From NCBI RefSeq assembly GCF_001510665.1, contig NZ_LMTI01000002.1, positions 231,815 through 295,814 on the forward strand: a stretch of 64,000 nucleotides of DNA, written 5' to 3'. How positions within the stretch are numbered: position 1 is the stretch's first letter; every line of letters starts with the position of its first letter. Under the pieces are notes generated by a model. The model saw only the letters and a program-made list of their open reading frames with translations. It was not told the origin of the DNA and did no database searches. This document shows, in pieces, positions 44,179 to 53,453 of the stretch. Both the position numbers and the translations under genes were made by a program. This DNA comes from Bacillus sp. FJAT-27445. Lineage in GTDB: Bacteria; Bacillota; Bacilli; Bacillales; Cytobacillaceae.

Positions 44179-44880
44179 ATGGAGCAGACTTTAAAAATTA
44201 CAAATGTGTTATCCGATCCAACCAGGTATTACATTTATCAATACATTACAAAACGCCATCAGGAAGTGACCGTCCAGGAGGTAGCCGACAATTTTAATAT
44301 TCACCCCAATGTCGCGCGCCTACATCTTTCCAAGCTTGAGGATGTTAACATGCTTTCTTCTGAAACGAAAAAAACCGGAAAAGGCGGCAGGCCGAGCAGG
44401 CTTTACCGTTTATCCGAAGATGTCATCCAGCTTCACTTTCCATACCGCGATTATATGCTTTTATCAAAAGTGGCCATTCAGACAATGCTCTCCCTGGGGG
44501 AAGAAGGTAAAAAAGCACTTTATATGACAGGGAATCGGTTCGGTACGGAAATAATCGAACAGGAACTGGCAAAAAAACAGCAAGCCGGGCATGAGCTTGA
44601 TTTTGAGCAAAAGCTTGCTATCCTGAAAAGCGCCGCAACCCTAGCAGGCTTTTATCCCGAATTTGAAGTGAATGGGGAGCAGACCAAAATATTCCTACAA
44701 ATCTTTAACTGCCCGTTCAAAGAGATTGCAATTGACCATTCGGAAGCAGTCTGCAGCATGCACCATGAATTTTTAAAAGGCATGTTTGAGGCGTTATTCG
44801 ATTCCGCGGAACTGACTGAGCACCAGAATATCGCCAATGGCTGTGAAACCTGCACCTATCAGGCGCTTATAACAAATTAA
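44179..44880 (+). CDS. Cysteine-rich winged-helix regulator, SufR-like
   Basis: 233 residues: an N-terminal winged helix (DPTRYYIYQYITKRHQEVTVQEVADNFNIHPNVARLHLSKLEDVNML) with wing residues GKGGRPSRLYRLS, a helical middle, and a C-terminal sensor with NCPFKEIAIDHSEAVCSMHHEF and NGCETCTYQ. Spacing C-X13-C and later CxxC resembles SufR-type iron-sulfur regulators. ATG 44179 follows GAGGTG. I infer iron-sulfur or redox sensing; targets unknown, though it sits divergently from comG. Confidence 0.82.
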   Translation: MEQTLKITNVLSDPTRYYIYQYITKRHQEVTVQEVADNFNIHPNVARLHLSKLEDVNMLSSETKKTGKGGRPSRLYRLSEDVIQLHFPYRDYMLLSKVAIQTMLSLGEEGKKALYMTGNRFGTEIIEQELAKKQQAGHELDFEQKLAILKSAATLAGFYPEFEVNGEQTKIFLQIFNCPFKEIAIDHSEAVCSMHHEFLKGMFEALFDSAELTEHQNIANGCETCTYQALITN

Positions 44881-44895
44881 CTTTATAGTCGATAG

Positions 44896-44925
44896 TTTAC
44901 TTTTCCCTCTCTTTTATCTTATAAT
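44896..44925 (+). promoter_or_regulatory. Candidate SigA promoter of yqgY
   Basis: TTTACT and TATAAT are 18 bases apart, about 40 bases before the start codon. Confidence 0.55.
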
Positions 44926-44964
44926 ATGGTACGATGGTATTGCGGGTAAAAGGGAGGGTTACAT

Positions 44965-45207
44965 ATGGAGCGAATGTACAGGGTGCTCGGCTTCTGGACA
45001 GGGATTTTCACGGTGATGTTTTATATAGGGAATATGCCAAAAACATCCCTGCTTTTCCTGGCACAGACCGGTTTCTTTGTCCTTTTAAGCTATCTTAAAT
45101 TATCCGAACGCATGTATATGTACGTTTTTGGGGCATATTTGACAATCTTCTTTGCTGGTTTCACCTACTGGACCACCTTTATGATGCCATTAGGCGGAGG
45201 ACATTAA
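44965..45207 (+). CDS. yqgY: DUF2626 membrane protein YqgY
   Basis: 80 residues, three hydrophobic helices, DUF2626 family (MERMYRVLGFWTGIFTVMFYIG and ending TTFMMPLGGGH). Same size and place as B. subtilis YqgY. Function unknown. Confidence 0.92.
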   Translation: MERMYRVLGFWTGIFTVMFYIGNMPKTSLLFLAQTGFFVLLSYLKLSERMYMYVFGAYLTIFFAGFTYWTTFMMPLGGGH

Positions 45208-45227
45208 TTTCGAATTTGCTCTAAAAG

Positions 45228-45255
45228 AACCGCCGGACACAATGTTCCGGCGGTT
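45228..45255. terminator. Bidirectional terminator between yqgY and the methyltransferase gene
   Basis: AACCGCCGGA pairs perfectly with TCCGGCGGTT around a short loop; A and T runs flank it. Confidence 0.9.
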
Positions 45256-45267
45256 TTTCATTTACCT

Positions 45268-46356
45268 TTATGGAAAAAGCCTATCCAAACCCAGATTCAA
45301 TCCTTTTTGCTGGATTAGAACATGGAATGCGGAACTCATCCCTGAAGGAATCACTAGGCTCCTAATCGCCCGGTTCCGTTTACTCCTTTCTGAAAACGGA
45401 TCTGGGTCATAATTATCCTCAAGCTCCCCAAGTATCCCGGCAGCAAGCAGAAATTCATCTTGCCTGAGCTTGCTTAACGTTTCAAGGCCATATTTCTCTC
45501 CTGACTTTGAGAGTGCATCAAAATGGATGTGGGTCGTAATATCCATTAATCCTGGATACTCAAGTACTCCTTCGAACAATTGGTGGTTCATGTAACCTCG
45601 AAGGCTACCTCTTCTTCTCGGCGGGGACATCCACTCTTCACACGTGTAACCATAATCGACTGTTAAGACGATACCTTCTGACATGGCAAATGATAAATCG
45701 TGTATCATCGACTCCGCAGCCAATGGCACTTCAATCCGCTGCCCTTCCTTCAAGCTAAGACCGTTTATCTTAAGAAAGCCTTCAATGTTTTTATTTTTTA
45801 AAGGAGAAAGTTCTTCATAAAGTGTTCCGTCCCTAATACCAACCATTGCCTCCATGAGTAATCCGGCCCTTTTTTCAACAACATGGACAGGCAGAGCATC
45901 GAATAATTCGTTTGAAAAGATCATTCCTTTAAAATCCCGGATTTCACTTATCGAGCTTTTTTGTAAAAATCCTTGAAAATCTCCTAGTGATTCCTTTTGC
46001 AATTTCCGATGGTAAGGACTCGCTTCTACAATCAGATACGTAAGAGTTTCACTAGAATGTTTGGACCATTCTTCTATGAATGCTTTGGCAAAACGCCCGT
46101 TTCCCCCGCCGATTTCGCAAACTGCAGGTGCTAGGCCATTCACTTCGGCATGGCGCGCAAACCATTTTGAAAAGGTTCGGCCAAAAACGTCGGATATATT
46201 GCTGGTGGTAATAAAATCCCCGCGCCGCCCAATTTTTTCCGACTCTCTCATATAATACCCGTGTACAGGATGATACAATGCTATTTCAATATAATCCGCG
46301 TAGGTAATCAGCCCGTTGTCTGATTTCCCAATAACATTCTCGAGAAAAGAAATCAT
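45268..46356 (-). CDS. MidA/COG1565-family SAM-dependent methyltransferase
   Basis: 362 residues of the MidA/NDUFAF7-like family. It opens ITYADYIEIALYHPVHGYYMRESEKIGRRGDFITTSNIS, the hallmark N-terminal stretch; the SAM loop is AVCEIGGGNGRFAK and the acidic strand TYLIVEASPYH. Mitochondrial relatives methylate an arginine of complex I; the bacterial substrate is unknown. It follows yqgX on the same strand. Confidence 0.9.
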   Translation of the reverse strand: MISFLENVIGKSDNGLITYADYIEIALYHPVHGYYMRESEKIGRRGDFITTSNISDVFGRTFSKWFARHAEVNGLAPAVCEIGGGNGRFAKAFIEEWSKHSSETLTYLIVEASPYHRKLQKESLGDFQGFLQKSSISEIRDFKGMIFSNELFDALPVHVVEKRAGLLMEAMVGIRDGTLYEELSPLKNKNIEGFLKINGLSLKEGQRIEVPLAAESMIHDLSFAMSEGIVLTVDYGYTCEEWMSPPRRRGSLRGYMNHQLFEGVLEYPGLMDITTHIHFDALSKSGEKYGLETLSKLRQDEFLLAAGILGELEDNYDPDPFSERSKRNRAIRSLVIPSGMSSAFHVLIQQKGLNLGLDRLFP

Positions 46357-46398
46357 ATTGCTCCTCCCAAACCCTCACTTTATTTGTAGGAATTGCTT

Positions 46399-47037
46399 TC
46401 ATCTAAACCCGTGCAGGAAAGGATTTGAATCCATTTCATCCTCAATGGTCGTAACAGGCCCATGTCCCGGCAAAACAATTGTATTTTCAGGAAGGGATAG
46501 GAGCTTTGTATGGATGCTCTTCATAAGTTCTTTTTCGTTCCCCCCGGGTAAATCCGTCCTCCCAATACTGCCCATGAACAGCGCATCGCCTGAAACAACA
46601 AGTCCCTTTTCAGAGAAATAAAAGGAAACGCTGCCCGGTGAATGGCCCGGAGTTTCAAAAACATCAAACTCGAAGCCCATTAATTCCATTTTTCCTTCAT
46701 TTTTAAGAAGATGATCCGCGGGCCCAACTCGTAGTGGAGGACCGACAGGAAACAGTCCCGAGCCATTTAAATGGGGATCGCCAAGCCATTTCGCTTCCCT
46801 TTCATGAAGATAGACGGGAATTTTGTAATGATCCCTTATTGCATCGACCGCCCCTATATGGTCAAAATGGGCATGAGTCAGAAGGATAGCTGCCGGCTTC
46901 AGCTTTTTTTCCGAAAGAATGTTAATCAGTTTTGGTGCTTCTTCTCCTGGGTCAAAGATAAGGCAGGTTCGATCCTCCCGATAAAGAACATAACAATTCG
47001 TTTGCAGCCCGCCAAGCGGGATAGGAAACCAATTCAT
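46399..47037 (-). CDS. yqgX: Metallo-beta-lactamase fold hydrolase YqgX
   Basis: 212 residues with the glyoxalase II-like metal motif LLTHAHFDHIGAVDAI, then ETPGHSPGSVSFYF, VVSGDALFMGSIGRTDLPGG and VLPGHGPVTTIEDE. Probably a small-thiol thioester hydrolase in the cytoplasm. Same place as B. subtilis YqgX. Confidence 0.93.
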   Translation of the reverse strand: MNWFPIPLGGLQTNCYVLYREDRTCLIFDPGEEAPKLINILSEKKLKPAAILLTHAHFDHIGAVDAIRDHYKIPVYLHEREAKWLGDPHLNGSGLFPVGPPLRVGPADHLLKNEGKMELMGFEFDVFETPGHSPGSVSFYFSEKGLVVSGDALFMGSIGRTDLPGGNEKELMKSIHTKLLSLPENTIVLPGHGPVTTIEDEMDSNPFLHGFR

Positions 47038-47198
47038 CAGACAACCTCCAGTTGCACAGTGTAATAGCCTTATTGTACACTAATGCTCGACAAATCAAAT
47101 AAAAAACTATAGAATTGAATCGATGGAAATGAATTGTTTGTTACATAATTGGGCAGGCTTCACCGCCTGCAGACTAAATGGTAAAGGGGGCTTTAAAG

Positions 47199-47381
47199 AT
47201 GCTTAAAATTGGGCTTGTTATCATTTTCACGCTTGTTACTTTGCTAGCGGGTTATAGTTCTTTTACCTCACTAAAAAATAAAAATTTCCTAGGACTATTT
47301 TTTGCGGTAGCGACACTCCTGGTTTTCGGCTGGTTCACTTTCATGACTATTTTAAAAAGTGGCTACCCGACCGGGACTTAA
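47199..47381 (+). CDS. yqgW: DUF2759 membrane protein YqgW
   Basis: 60 residues, two membrane helices (5-22 and 29-48), ending SGYPTGT. ATG 47199 is preceded by AAAGGGGG. Matches the DUF2759/YqgW family in length and neighbourhood. Function unknown. Confidence 0.88.
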   Translation: MLKIGLVIIFTLVTLLAGYSSFTSLKNKNFLGLFFAVATLLVFGWFTFMTILKSGYPTGT

Positions 47382-47394
47382 GCCTACAATAAAC

Positions 47395-47425
47395 AGAGGA
47401 CTGCCCGTGTTTCGGGCAGTCCTCT
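47395..47425. terminator. Bidirectional terminator between yqgW and yqgU
   Basis: AGAGGACTGCCCG and CGGGCAGTCCTCT form a perfect 13-bp stem with a 5-base loop. Confidence 0.92.
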
Positions 47426-47429
47426 TTCT

Positions 47430-48581
47430 TTATTCCTGTACAAGGCTCATGATATTTTTGCCTGTCACGTCAATTATTTTCTCATATCTGTATCCATATA
47501 GTAATGCGTCTCCATTCGGCGAGGATTCGATTGGCTGATTATCCGCCCCTTCCAAAATGACAGACCTTCCACCACCAAGAGAATGGGAAGCAAGGATAAA
47601 ACCTTCGTTATACGTATCCGCATCACCGCTTTTCACTGGTTCAAAAACAGTAAATTCCTGCTTTGCTTCATTGAAATCCATAAAAGGAATGAGCCAGCCG
47701 GAAAACCTCCCTAATTGCGGAAGCGAAAAAGAAGAAATCTGGGTGAGCTTTGTATCGTAAAACGTAAAAATAGCTTTTTCCCATTCTGCCCCTGCCGCAC
47801 TGATTCCCATGATCAGATTTTTATAGGTTTCTATCTGATAGAGATTCTCAAAAGGCGCTGTTACCTTTTCGCCATGAACATCCATTAGTACCAACGGAGC
47901 GAAAAAGGCCTGGGATGTCTCATCCCATTCAAGGAAAGCGAATCGATCTTTTTCAATCCATTTAACAAATGGATCAGTGAGTTCCAGCTCTTCCACTATC
48001 CTATCGGATGCATTCATTCTGAAAGCCTTATAAGACCAATCCTCGTTAAATGCCACAATTAGCATATCATCTTCAAGATATGGATTCCATTCTGCATGGA
48101 GCTCGGAGGACGGAAAAGATTGGTTTGCCATTTCCATTCCACTCGTATCATAGATCGTTACGACCGCTTCATACGAAGAGGGGGAAGTATGGACCATCAG
48201 CCTGGTTTTTTGAGGATTAATGGAGACGGTAACAATGGGACTGCCGGTTGAGAGTATCAATTTGCTTTCTCCAGTTTCGAGGGCATAGGAATACAGGTTT
48301 GACCCTGAGGGCAAATTTGAAGCAAATAATATTTTGTTATCACTTAGCCAACCAAACACTTTGAAAAACTCTCCTTCAGGTACTTTAAGTGGGAGTTTCC
48401 ATCCTAAAGCGGGATTTACAGCCTGTCCTTCTTCTGCAGCAGGCTTGCCGCTCTGGCTATCTGGCTGGGCCTTTTCTTTTGGTTGTGAACAAGCTGCCAG
48501 AGAAAAGAAAAGGATGCACAATAAAAGCAGCCTGGCAGGTATGAATTGATAGATAAGTATTTTTCGCAGACTATTGCCCAT
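47430..48581 (-). CDS. yqgU: Lipoprotein YqgU
   Basis: 383 residues: a lipoprotein signal ending LFFSLAACSQP, an Ala/Gln/Pro-rich linker, then repeated WD/TolB-like beta motifs (FKVFGWLSDNKILFASNLPSGSNLYSY and similar), suggesting a beta-propeller on the outer membrane face. Matches YqgU by size and position. Function unknown. Confidence 0.85.
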   Translation of the reverse strand: MGNSLRKILIYQFIPARLLLLCILFFSLAACSQPKEKAQPDSQSGKPAAEEGQAVNPALGWKLPLKVPEGEFFKVFGWLSDNKILFASNLPSGSNLYSYALETGESKLILSTGSPIVTVSINPQKTRLMVHTSPSSYEAVVTIYDTSGMEMANQSFPSSELHAEWNPYLEDDMLIVAFNEDWSYKAFRMNASDRIVEELELTDPFVKWIEKDRFAFLEWDETSQAFFAPLVLMDVHGEKVTAPFENLYQIETYKNLIMGISAAGAEWEKAIFTFYDTKLTQISSFSLPQLGRFSGWLIPFMDFNEAKQEFTVFEPVKSGDADTYNEGFILASHSLGGGRSVILEGADNQPIESSPNGDALLYGYRYEKIIDVTGKNIMSLVQE

Positions 48582-48668
48582 TCCTTTCCCCCTCGCACTA
48601 ATATAACTAATAGACGTAATGAAGGTAATAATTGTTTCAAAATAGTTAATTTTTATTCACATTTTTTA

Positions 48669-49856
48669 TCATTCGGCCAAAGCAGTAATAAAGATACTTG
48701 AGACGTCCTTATAAATCTTGTTAAACAGTGAAAGCGGAAGAGGATTAATTCCTTTGCCAAGCTCAATGGTAAATCCCGCCTTCCCGTATTCCTGAATGAA
48801 CCAGTCTTTAAATCCAGCATGGCTATCAATGGTGCGGACAGGTTTATACCCGCTCACCTTAGCGAATGCCTCAGCAATAGCGGCAGATTCCGCTGGTTCC
48901 TTTCCCCCATAACCCCAATAAAACTCTTCCCCTTGAGTATGGAAAGCCACGACAAGATCGAACTCGTTCTTTAATACGTGGCTAGCCATCGCAATTGCTT
49001 CTGGCTCGGAAAGAGGCGCCGTTCCTGGAAAGTCACGCGAAGAGGGAGACTTTGGTTCCTTTCTTTCTTTTTCAATCTCCCAATTGGCGGGAAACTGATT
49101 ATTCAAGTCTACCCCGTTACAATTTGCTTTCCATCCTGAAAAATCTTTCCTTCCGTTATTCATAGATATAAGTATGGCTTCATTATCTTTAGGAGGGCCA
49201 TGTAGGACCAGGTCCACCCCGTCAGGGTTCACCATCGGCACAATTGACAGCTCTACTGAATTATAAATGGATAATGCACTTTTGCCAGCAATCTGGTTAT
49301 TATGTGTGAGTGAAAGCAAATACATATTTACCAATTCCATAAGAATCCCGCTGGTAATCCACTCATTCGCATGGAAGGAAGCATTAAAGTGGACCTTTTT
49401 TTTCCCGCTGCCGATTTTAAGCTCCCAAATTGGCTTTCCAAGGACACTTTTACCTATTGTAGAAAGCCTTACAAATGGGTAGGCTTCCTTTATCGCTGAA
49501 AGATCCCTCTCAAGCGTAATGGAACAATATTCAGTACTGCCAATGAGTATTGGGGCTGTTAACTTATATGGTAAAAGGACTATGTTGTTCCTCCGCGCTT
49601 CTTTTTCCTGCCTCCAGCCATTTAAGAGCAAAATCATTTCCGTATCCAGTTGTCTGCATGCAGCAGCCGTTTTCAGATTCTCTTCCCTTTTTAGATGGCA
49701 GGGAAACGCAGTATAACCAGGGATATTGATTTTCCCCTCAAATTCTAACTTTCCATCGAGAACCTGCTCATTAGAGTCCCTTATCAATTCAAGGGGAATT
49801 TGGAATAGGCAACTATAATCCAAAAGAGTTTTTCCATTCTGCTGACTTATTTCCAT
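48669..49856 (-). CDS. yqgT: M14 gamma-D-glutamyl-(L)-meso-diaminopimelate peptidase YqgT
   Basis: 395 residues: an N-terminal LysM-like stretch (DYSCLFQIPLELIRDSN to KINIPGYTAFPC) and an M14 carboxypeptidase domain. Zinc ligands in HFNASFHANEWITSG, substrate residues in NCNGVDLNNQFPANW and the catalytic Glu in FTIELGKG are present. Likely cleaves cell-wall peptide stems. No signal peptide is evident. ATG 49856 follows AGGAGGAG. Confidence 0.92.
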   Translation of the reverse strand: MEISQQNGKTLLDYSCLFQIPLELIRDSNEQVLDGKLEFEGKINIPGYTAFPCHLKREENLKTAAACRQLDTEMILLLNGWRQEKEARRNNIVLLPYKLTAPILIGSTEYCSITLERDLSAIKEAYPFVRLSTIGKSVLGKPIWELKIGSGKKKVHFNASFHANEWITSGILMELVNMYLLSLTHNNQIAGKSALSIYNSVELSIVPMVNPDGVDLVLHGPPKDNEAILISMNNGRKDFSGWKANCNGVDLNNQFPANWEIEKERKEPKSPSSRDFPGTAPLSEPEAIAMASHVLKNEFDLVVAFHTQGEEFYWGYGGKEPAESAAIAEAFAKVSGYKPVRTIDSHAGFKDWFIQEYGKAGFTIELGKGINPLPLSLFNKIYKDVSSIFITALAE

Positions 49857-49989
49857 CGTTCTCCTCCTGCCCATGAAAGTCATTCCTTAGCTCAATAAGA
49901 TATGTATGAACCTTTAGGGGAATCATTCCTGTTCCTGGAGAAGAACAAAGAGAGCTCCCACATTGTGGAAGCCGCTCATAAACAGTCTA

Positions 49990-50958
49990 CTATATCGATA
50001 GCCTTTCTTTCACACGCCAGGCAGCACCGATTACCCCTGCGTCATTTCCGAGTGTCGCCAAAGCAATAGTAGTCGTTTCACGGACCCTTTCGAAGGCAAA
50101 TTGTACAAATTGCTCCCTAACTTTTTGGACCAGAATCTCTCCAGCATAGGAAACCCCGCCGCCGAGAACAATTTTTTCGGGATTAAGGGTATTTGCAACA
50201 TTTGCCAAGGCTAGCCCGAGATGGAATGCTAGTTGATCCACTACGCCCATTGCAGCCTTATCACCGTTCTTCGCACTATCGAATACATCTTTTGCGCTAA
50301 TCAGGCCATTGGAGGCAAGAATGTCAGCCAGCATCCCTTGCTCGCCGGCCGCCACAGATTCCATCGCTAGCCTTACAATGCCAGTAGCCGAGGCGATTGT
50401 TTCAAGGCAGCCTGTTTTCCCGCAATTACACTGTGCGCCCCCCACAGGTATGGAAGTAATGTGCCCAATCTCTCCCGCAGCCCCGCTAACGCCCTGTACA
50501 ATCTGGCCATTCGCGATGACTCCTCCTCCTACGCCTGTACCGAGGGTAACGCAGACAAGGTCCTTGGCTCCTTCACCAGCCCCCCTCCACATTTCGCCGA
50601 TTGCCGCGCAATTTGCATCATTGTCAATCGCTGCAGGAAGCGAGGTTTCCACTTCAAGGATATCCCTCAATGGGTACTTTCCCCTCAGACCGATATTAAC
50701 TGCATTATATAGGACACCTGTATCCGAATTTACTGGCCCCGGTGCCCCCATCCCGATTCCAGCAAGCCTTTCCTTTCCCTGCCCAAGTTCCTCCAGGCGC
50801 TCGTCAATGGATTTTGCTATATTCAGGACAATATGCCTGCCTCCATCGGATCGGTCCGTAGGTATTTCCCATTTATGGAGTATCTCCCCATATACAGTTA
50901 AAAATGCAAGCTTTATTGTGGTCCCTCCCAAGTCGATTCCTGCCAGCCATTTCTCCAT
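49990..50958 (-). CDS. glcK: ROK-family glucokinase
   Basis: 322 residues. ATP motif [14 protein letters not shown] at the N-terminus, [12 protein letters not shown], catalytic Asp in [14 protein letters not shown], and the zinc motif [10 protein letters not shown]. It phosphorylates glucose to glucose 6-phosphate. ATG 50958 follows GGTGGGAG. Same order (yqgP-yqgQ-glcK) as in B. subtilis. Confidence 0.96.
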   Translation of the reverse strand: MEKWLAGIDLGGTTIKLAFLTVYGEILHKWEIPTDRSDGGRHIVLNIAKSIDERLEELGQGKERLAGIGMGAPGPVNSDTGVLYNAVNIGLRGKYPLRDILEVETSLPAAIDNDANCAAIGEMWRGAGEGAKDLVCVTLGTGVGGGVIANGQIVQGVSGAAGEIGHITSIPVGGAQCNCGKTGCLETIASATGIVRLAMESVAAGEQGMLADILASNGLISAKDVFDSAKNGDKAAMGVVDQLAFHLGLALANVANTLNPEKIVLGGGVSYAGEILVQKVREQFVQFAFERVRETTTIALATLGNDAGVIGAAWRVKERLSI

Positions 50959-50972
50959 CGTTGCTCCCACCT

Positions 50973-51179
50973 TTAATTATTGTTTTTTTCTCTTTCTAGC
51001 TGAATTTCGTGCCTTAAAAGCATGAGTGCATTTTTAAATTCTTGTGTTTCAATTAATTGTGAGTTATACATCTCAGTCAATTCCTCTTCCATCAGTTCCA
51101 GGTCAGCTGCTCTATTGCCTACATAAATAATGGTTCCATACTTTTTTAGGAATTGTTGTATTTCATAAATGCTTTTCAT
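50973..51179 (-). CDS. yqgQ: DUF910 family protein YqgQ
   Basis: 68 residues, helical, [23 protein letters not shown]. Three-helix DUF910 fold known for YqgQ; proposed nucleic acid binding but unproven. Immediately upstream of glcK. Confidence 0.92.
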   Translation of the reverse strand: MKSIYEIQQFLKKYGTIIYVGNRAADLELMEEELTEMYNSQLIETQEFKNALMLLRHEIQLEREKNNN

Positions 51180-51222
51180 TTACTTCCCTCATTTCCTACA
51201 CCCCATGGTGCTATCATCGTTG

Positions 51223-52785
51223 CTAATTTTCAGGCTGGCCGGAGAGTGCCTTATTAATTTCGGCAACCAGATTTTGATATTCCTTTTGGCCGGGCTTCAA
51301 GGCAGCCGCCTTCTTGGCATGCTCTCTTGCGGTGAGATAGTCCTTCTCCTGAAGATAGATTAACGCCAAATTATAATGTGCTTCCGGGAAGTCATTGTCC
51401 ATCTTGACCGTGTGAATTAAATGGGCCTTCGCCTCTGGAAGCTTTCCAAGTTTTATTTCCATATAGGATAATAGAAAATAGGTTTTTTCCGAAACACTGT
51501 TTTCCTCTTCAAAATTCCGCAATATAGTATAAGCTTTCTCAAAATCATTTTTGTTGGCTTGCTCCTCTGCCAGCAGGATTACCGAGTGTTCATCCTTTGG
51601 CCCCAACCCTTCCCCGTAACCATGCTGCAGCATCAATGCTGCCAGTAGTATGGAGAAGACGGTAAAGGCAAATTGGCTCAACGGCTTTTTTTTCTTCGGA
51701 AAATGGACTATTCCCGCTCCAAGGAAACCGGCTGCCAGCCCACCGAGATGGCCCGCGTTGTCAACCATTGAAACAGAGAACCCGAAGGCCAGGTTGACAA
51801 TAATAATGATAAATACTGTATGGCCCATTGTCCTGAAAAATAGGCTTGGATATATCATGCCAAAGTAAAGGAGCGCGCCAAGGCAGCCAAAGATCGCTCC
51901 ACTTGCGCCAGCCGATAATTCATGACTGAACAAGAAGCTTGCCAGCGACCCTCCAAAACCGGCAAATAGGTATACAAACATAAAACGGGGGCTTCCCAAT
52001 ATCCTCTCCACAGCGGTTCCAACAAAATAGAGGCCAAGCGTATTCATGGCCAAGTGCAGGAAGCCAATATGAAGGAAGACGGGCGTTATAAACCGCCACC
52101 ATTCCCCTTCAAGGATTAATGGATTGAATTTAGCGCCAAACCTGATTAGTGTGGATGGATTGGTGCTGCCGCCATACAGTTCAAGCGCAATAAACATCAA
52201 TACTTGAATGGCCATGAAAAAATATGTAAGGAGCGGTTTTCCCGCTGTAAAAATCGCCTGTTCCTGCCTGCTTGCCTTCAGTGCGTGTTCCAGCGCACTA
52301 CGTTTGGCCTCCTCGATATCTTCGGGAGTCCTTCCCTCTAGTTCAGTGGATTGTCCAAGTGCGCCGCCTGCCAGTTGGAAAAGCTTTTCAGAAGCCTTTT
52401 CATATGTACCGTTTGCAAAAAGAATGGTATGAACAGCAGTTTCAGAGAAACGTTCTTTATAGATAAATGGTTCTTTTAAAACGGATGTATAATCATCGAC
52501 CGGGGGCTGATCGCTTACATATATATTGACCATTCCAAGATTTCGAAGCCTAAGCTGGCTTCTGATTTTCGCCGCCGTTGCCGCCGTTGCCTCAATATCC
52601 TGAATCATCCTATTGCTCCAATCAAAATTGGAGCGGAACAAGCGAATAATCGATGTTTGCCTGGATTCCTTTTTTTCCAGCCATAGTTCGTTTTCATCTG
52701 GAAACAGTTTCACAATCCTGTAGCCAGAACGTTTGATAAACGATTCCGCAAGTTTCCAAAATATATATTCTTCGTTATTGTACAA
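51223..52785 (-). CDS. gluP: Rhomboid intramembrane protease YqgP (GluP)
   Basis: About 520 residues: an N-terminal soluble domain, a six-to-seven-helix rhomboid core with serine in SAGASGAIFGCLG and histidine in MVDNAGHLGGLAAG, and C-terminal TPR repeats (NDFPEAHYNLALIYLQEKDYLTAREHAKKA). In B. subtilis it takes part in membrane protein quality control. I favour a TTG start at 52785, where the protein lines up with relatives; a start at 52866 adds 27 residues. Confidence 0.92.
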   Translation of the reverse strand: MYNNEEYIFWKLAESFIKRSGYRIVKLFPDENELWLEKKESRQTSIIRLFRSNFDWSNRMIQDIEATAATAAKIRSQLRLRNLGMVNIYVSDQPPVDDYTSVLKEPFIYKERFSETAVHTILFANGTYEKASEKLFQLAGGALGQSTELEGRTPEDIEEAKRSALEHALKASRQEQAIFTAGKPLLTYFFMAIQVLMFIALELYGGSTNPSTLIRFGAKFNPLILEGEWWRFITPVFLHIGFLHLAMNTLGLYFVGTAVERILGSPRFMFVYLFAGFGGSLASFLFSHELSAGASGAIFGCLGALLYFGMIYPSLFFRTMGHTVFIIIIVNLAFGFSVSMVDNAGHLGGLAAGFLGAGIVHFPKKKKPLSQFAFTVFSILLAALMLQHGYGEGLGPKDEHSVILLAEEQANKNDFEKAYTILRNFEEENSVSEKTYFLLSYMEIKLGKLPEAKAHLIHTVKMDNDFPEAHYNLALIYLQEKDYLTAREHAKKAAALKPGQKEYQNLVAEINKALSGQPEN

Positions 52786-52902
52786 AAGATTCCCTGCTTT
52801 CTTCCAGCGCCGCAATAATTGCTTAGCACCGTATATCACTACCATTATAAACGAATTTTCCATCAACTTGTAATAATATCACGGGAGAACATAATGTGCA
52901 GG

Positions 52903-53151
52903 CGCTTTATCAAGCCATGATTTGTTACAAGATACTCAAAGATGCTTTTTCAGGAAGAAAACTGGCTAGGCGCCCCTCGAAAATCTTCAATTATCCTAAT
53001 GATAATTTCGTGCGAGGATTATTCTTGAAAGCTTTCCTTCTGCTAACGCTTTTTCTTCGTGCGAGGCCGATTCTTCTGAAGCTTATTCTTGTGGAGCTGG
53101 AACTTAATTCAAGTTATCCATAATGATGATCTATTTTATTTCTTGGTGTAC
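52903..53151 (-). repeat. Post-terminator repeat, copy 3 (with internal duplication)
   Basis: The longest copy. Right end follows the U-tract of the yqgO terminator; hairpin AGCTCCAC/GTGGA-type region reads CTTGTGGAGCTGG on the plus strand, with AGTTATCCATAA as partner. The left end shares GATTTGTTACAAGATAC and CAAAGATGCTT with copy 4. Between them GTGCGAGG and a following ATTCTT occur twice, showing an internal duplication of about 50 bp. Confidence 0.75.
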
Positions 53152-53187
53152 GAAAAAGAGCCGCCCGTCTTACAACCGGTTCGGCTC
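53152..53187 (-). terminator. Intrinsic terminator overlapping the end of yqgO
   Basis: GAGCCG (53158-53163) pairs with CGGCTC (53182-53187), followed by TTTTTC on the minus strand. The yqgO stop lies in the loop. Confidence 0.8.
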
Positions 53188-53364
53188 TCCAAATACAGAA
53201 TCCATCATCTTTCTTTTCACCCCGGGCATGCCCATGATTGTCCTGACTGCGGCTTTTCTAATCCAACCGGTTCCAAGCATCAGATTCATGAGTTTATACC
53301 TGTTCCTGTAGAGCAGGTACCCCGCCGTTCCAAACATGATGACTGACGAAATTGTTTTATTCAT
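53170..53364 (-). CDS. yqgO: Small basic protein, YqgO position
   Basis: 64 residues: a hydrophobic N-terminal stretch (ISSVIMFGTAGYLLY) and a basic tail with RKAAVRTIMGMPGVKRKMMDSVFG. Assigned to yqgO by size and place between yqgP and yqgN; sequence similarity could not be checked. Function unknown. Confidence 0.7.
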   Translation of the reverse strand: MNKTISSVIMFGTAGYLLYRNRYKLMNLMLGTGWIRKAAVRTIMGMPGVKRKMMDSVFGEPNRL

Positions 53365-53453
53365 TTCACCAACCTCCCTTTTTTAGCATTTCCTTGAGGA
53401 GGCAGGTTATTCGAAAAAACACCGGCGATAGATTTCCAAGCCACTCATTTACA

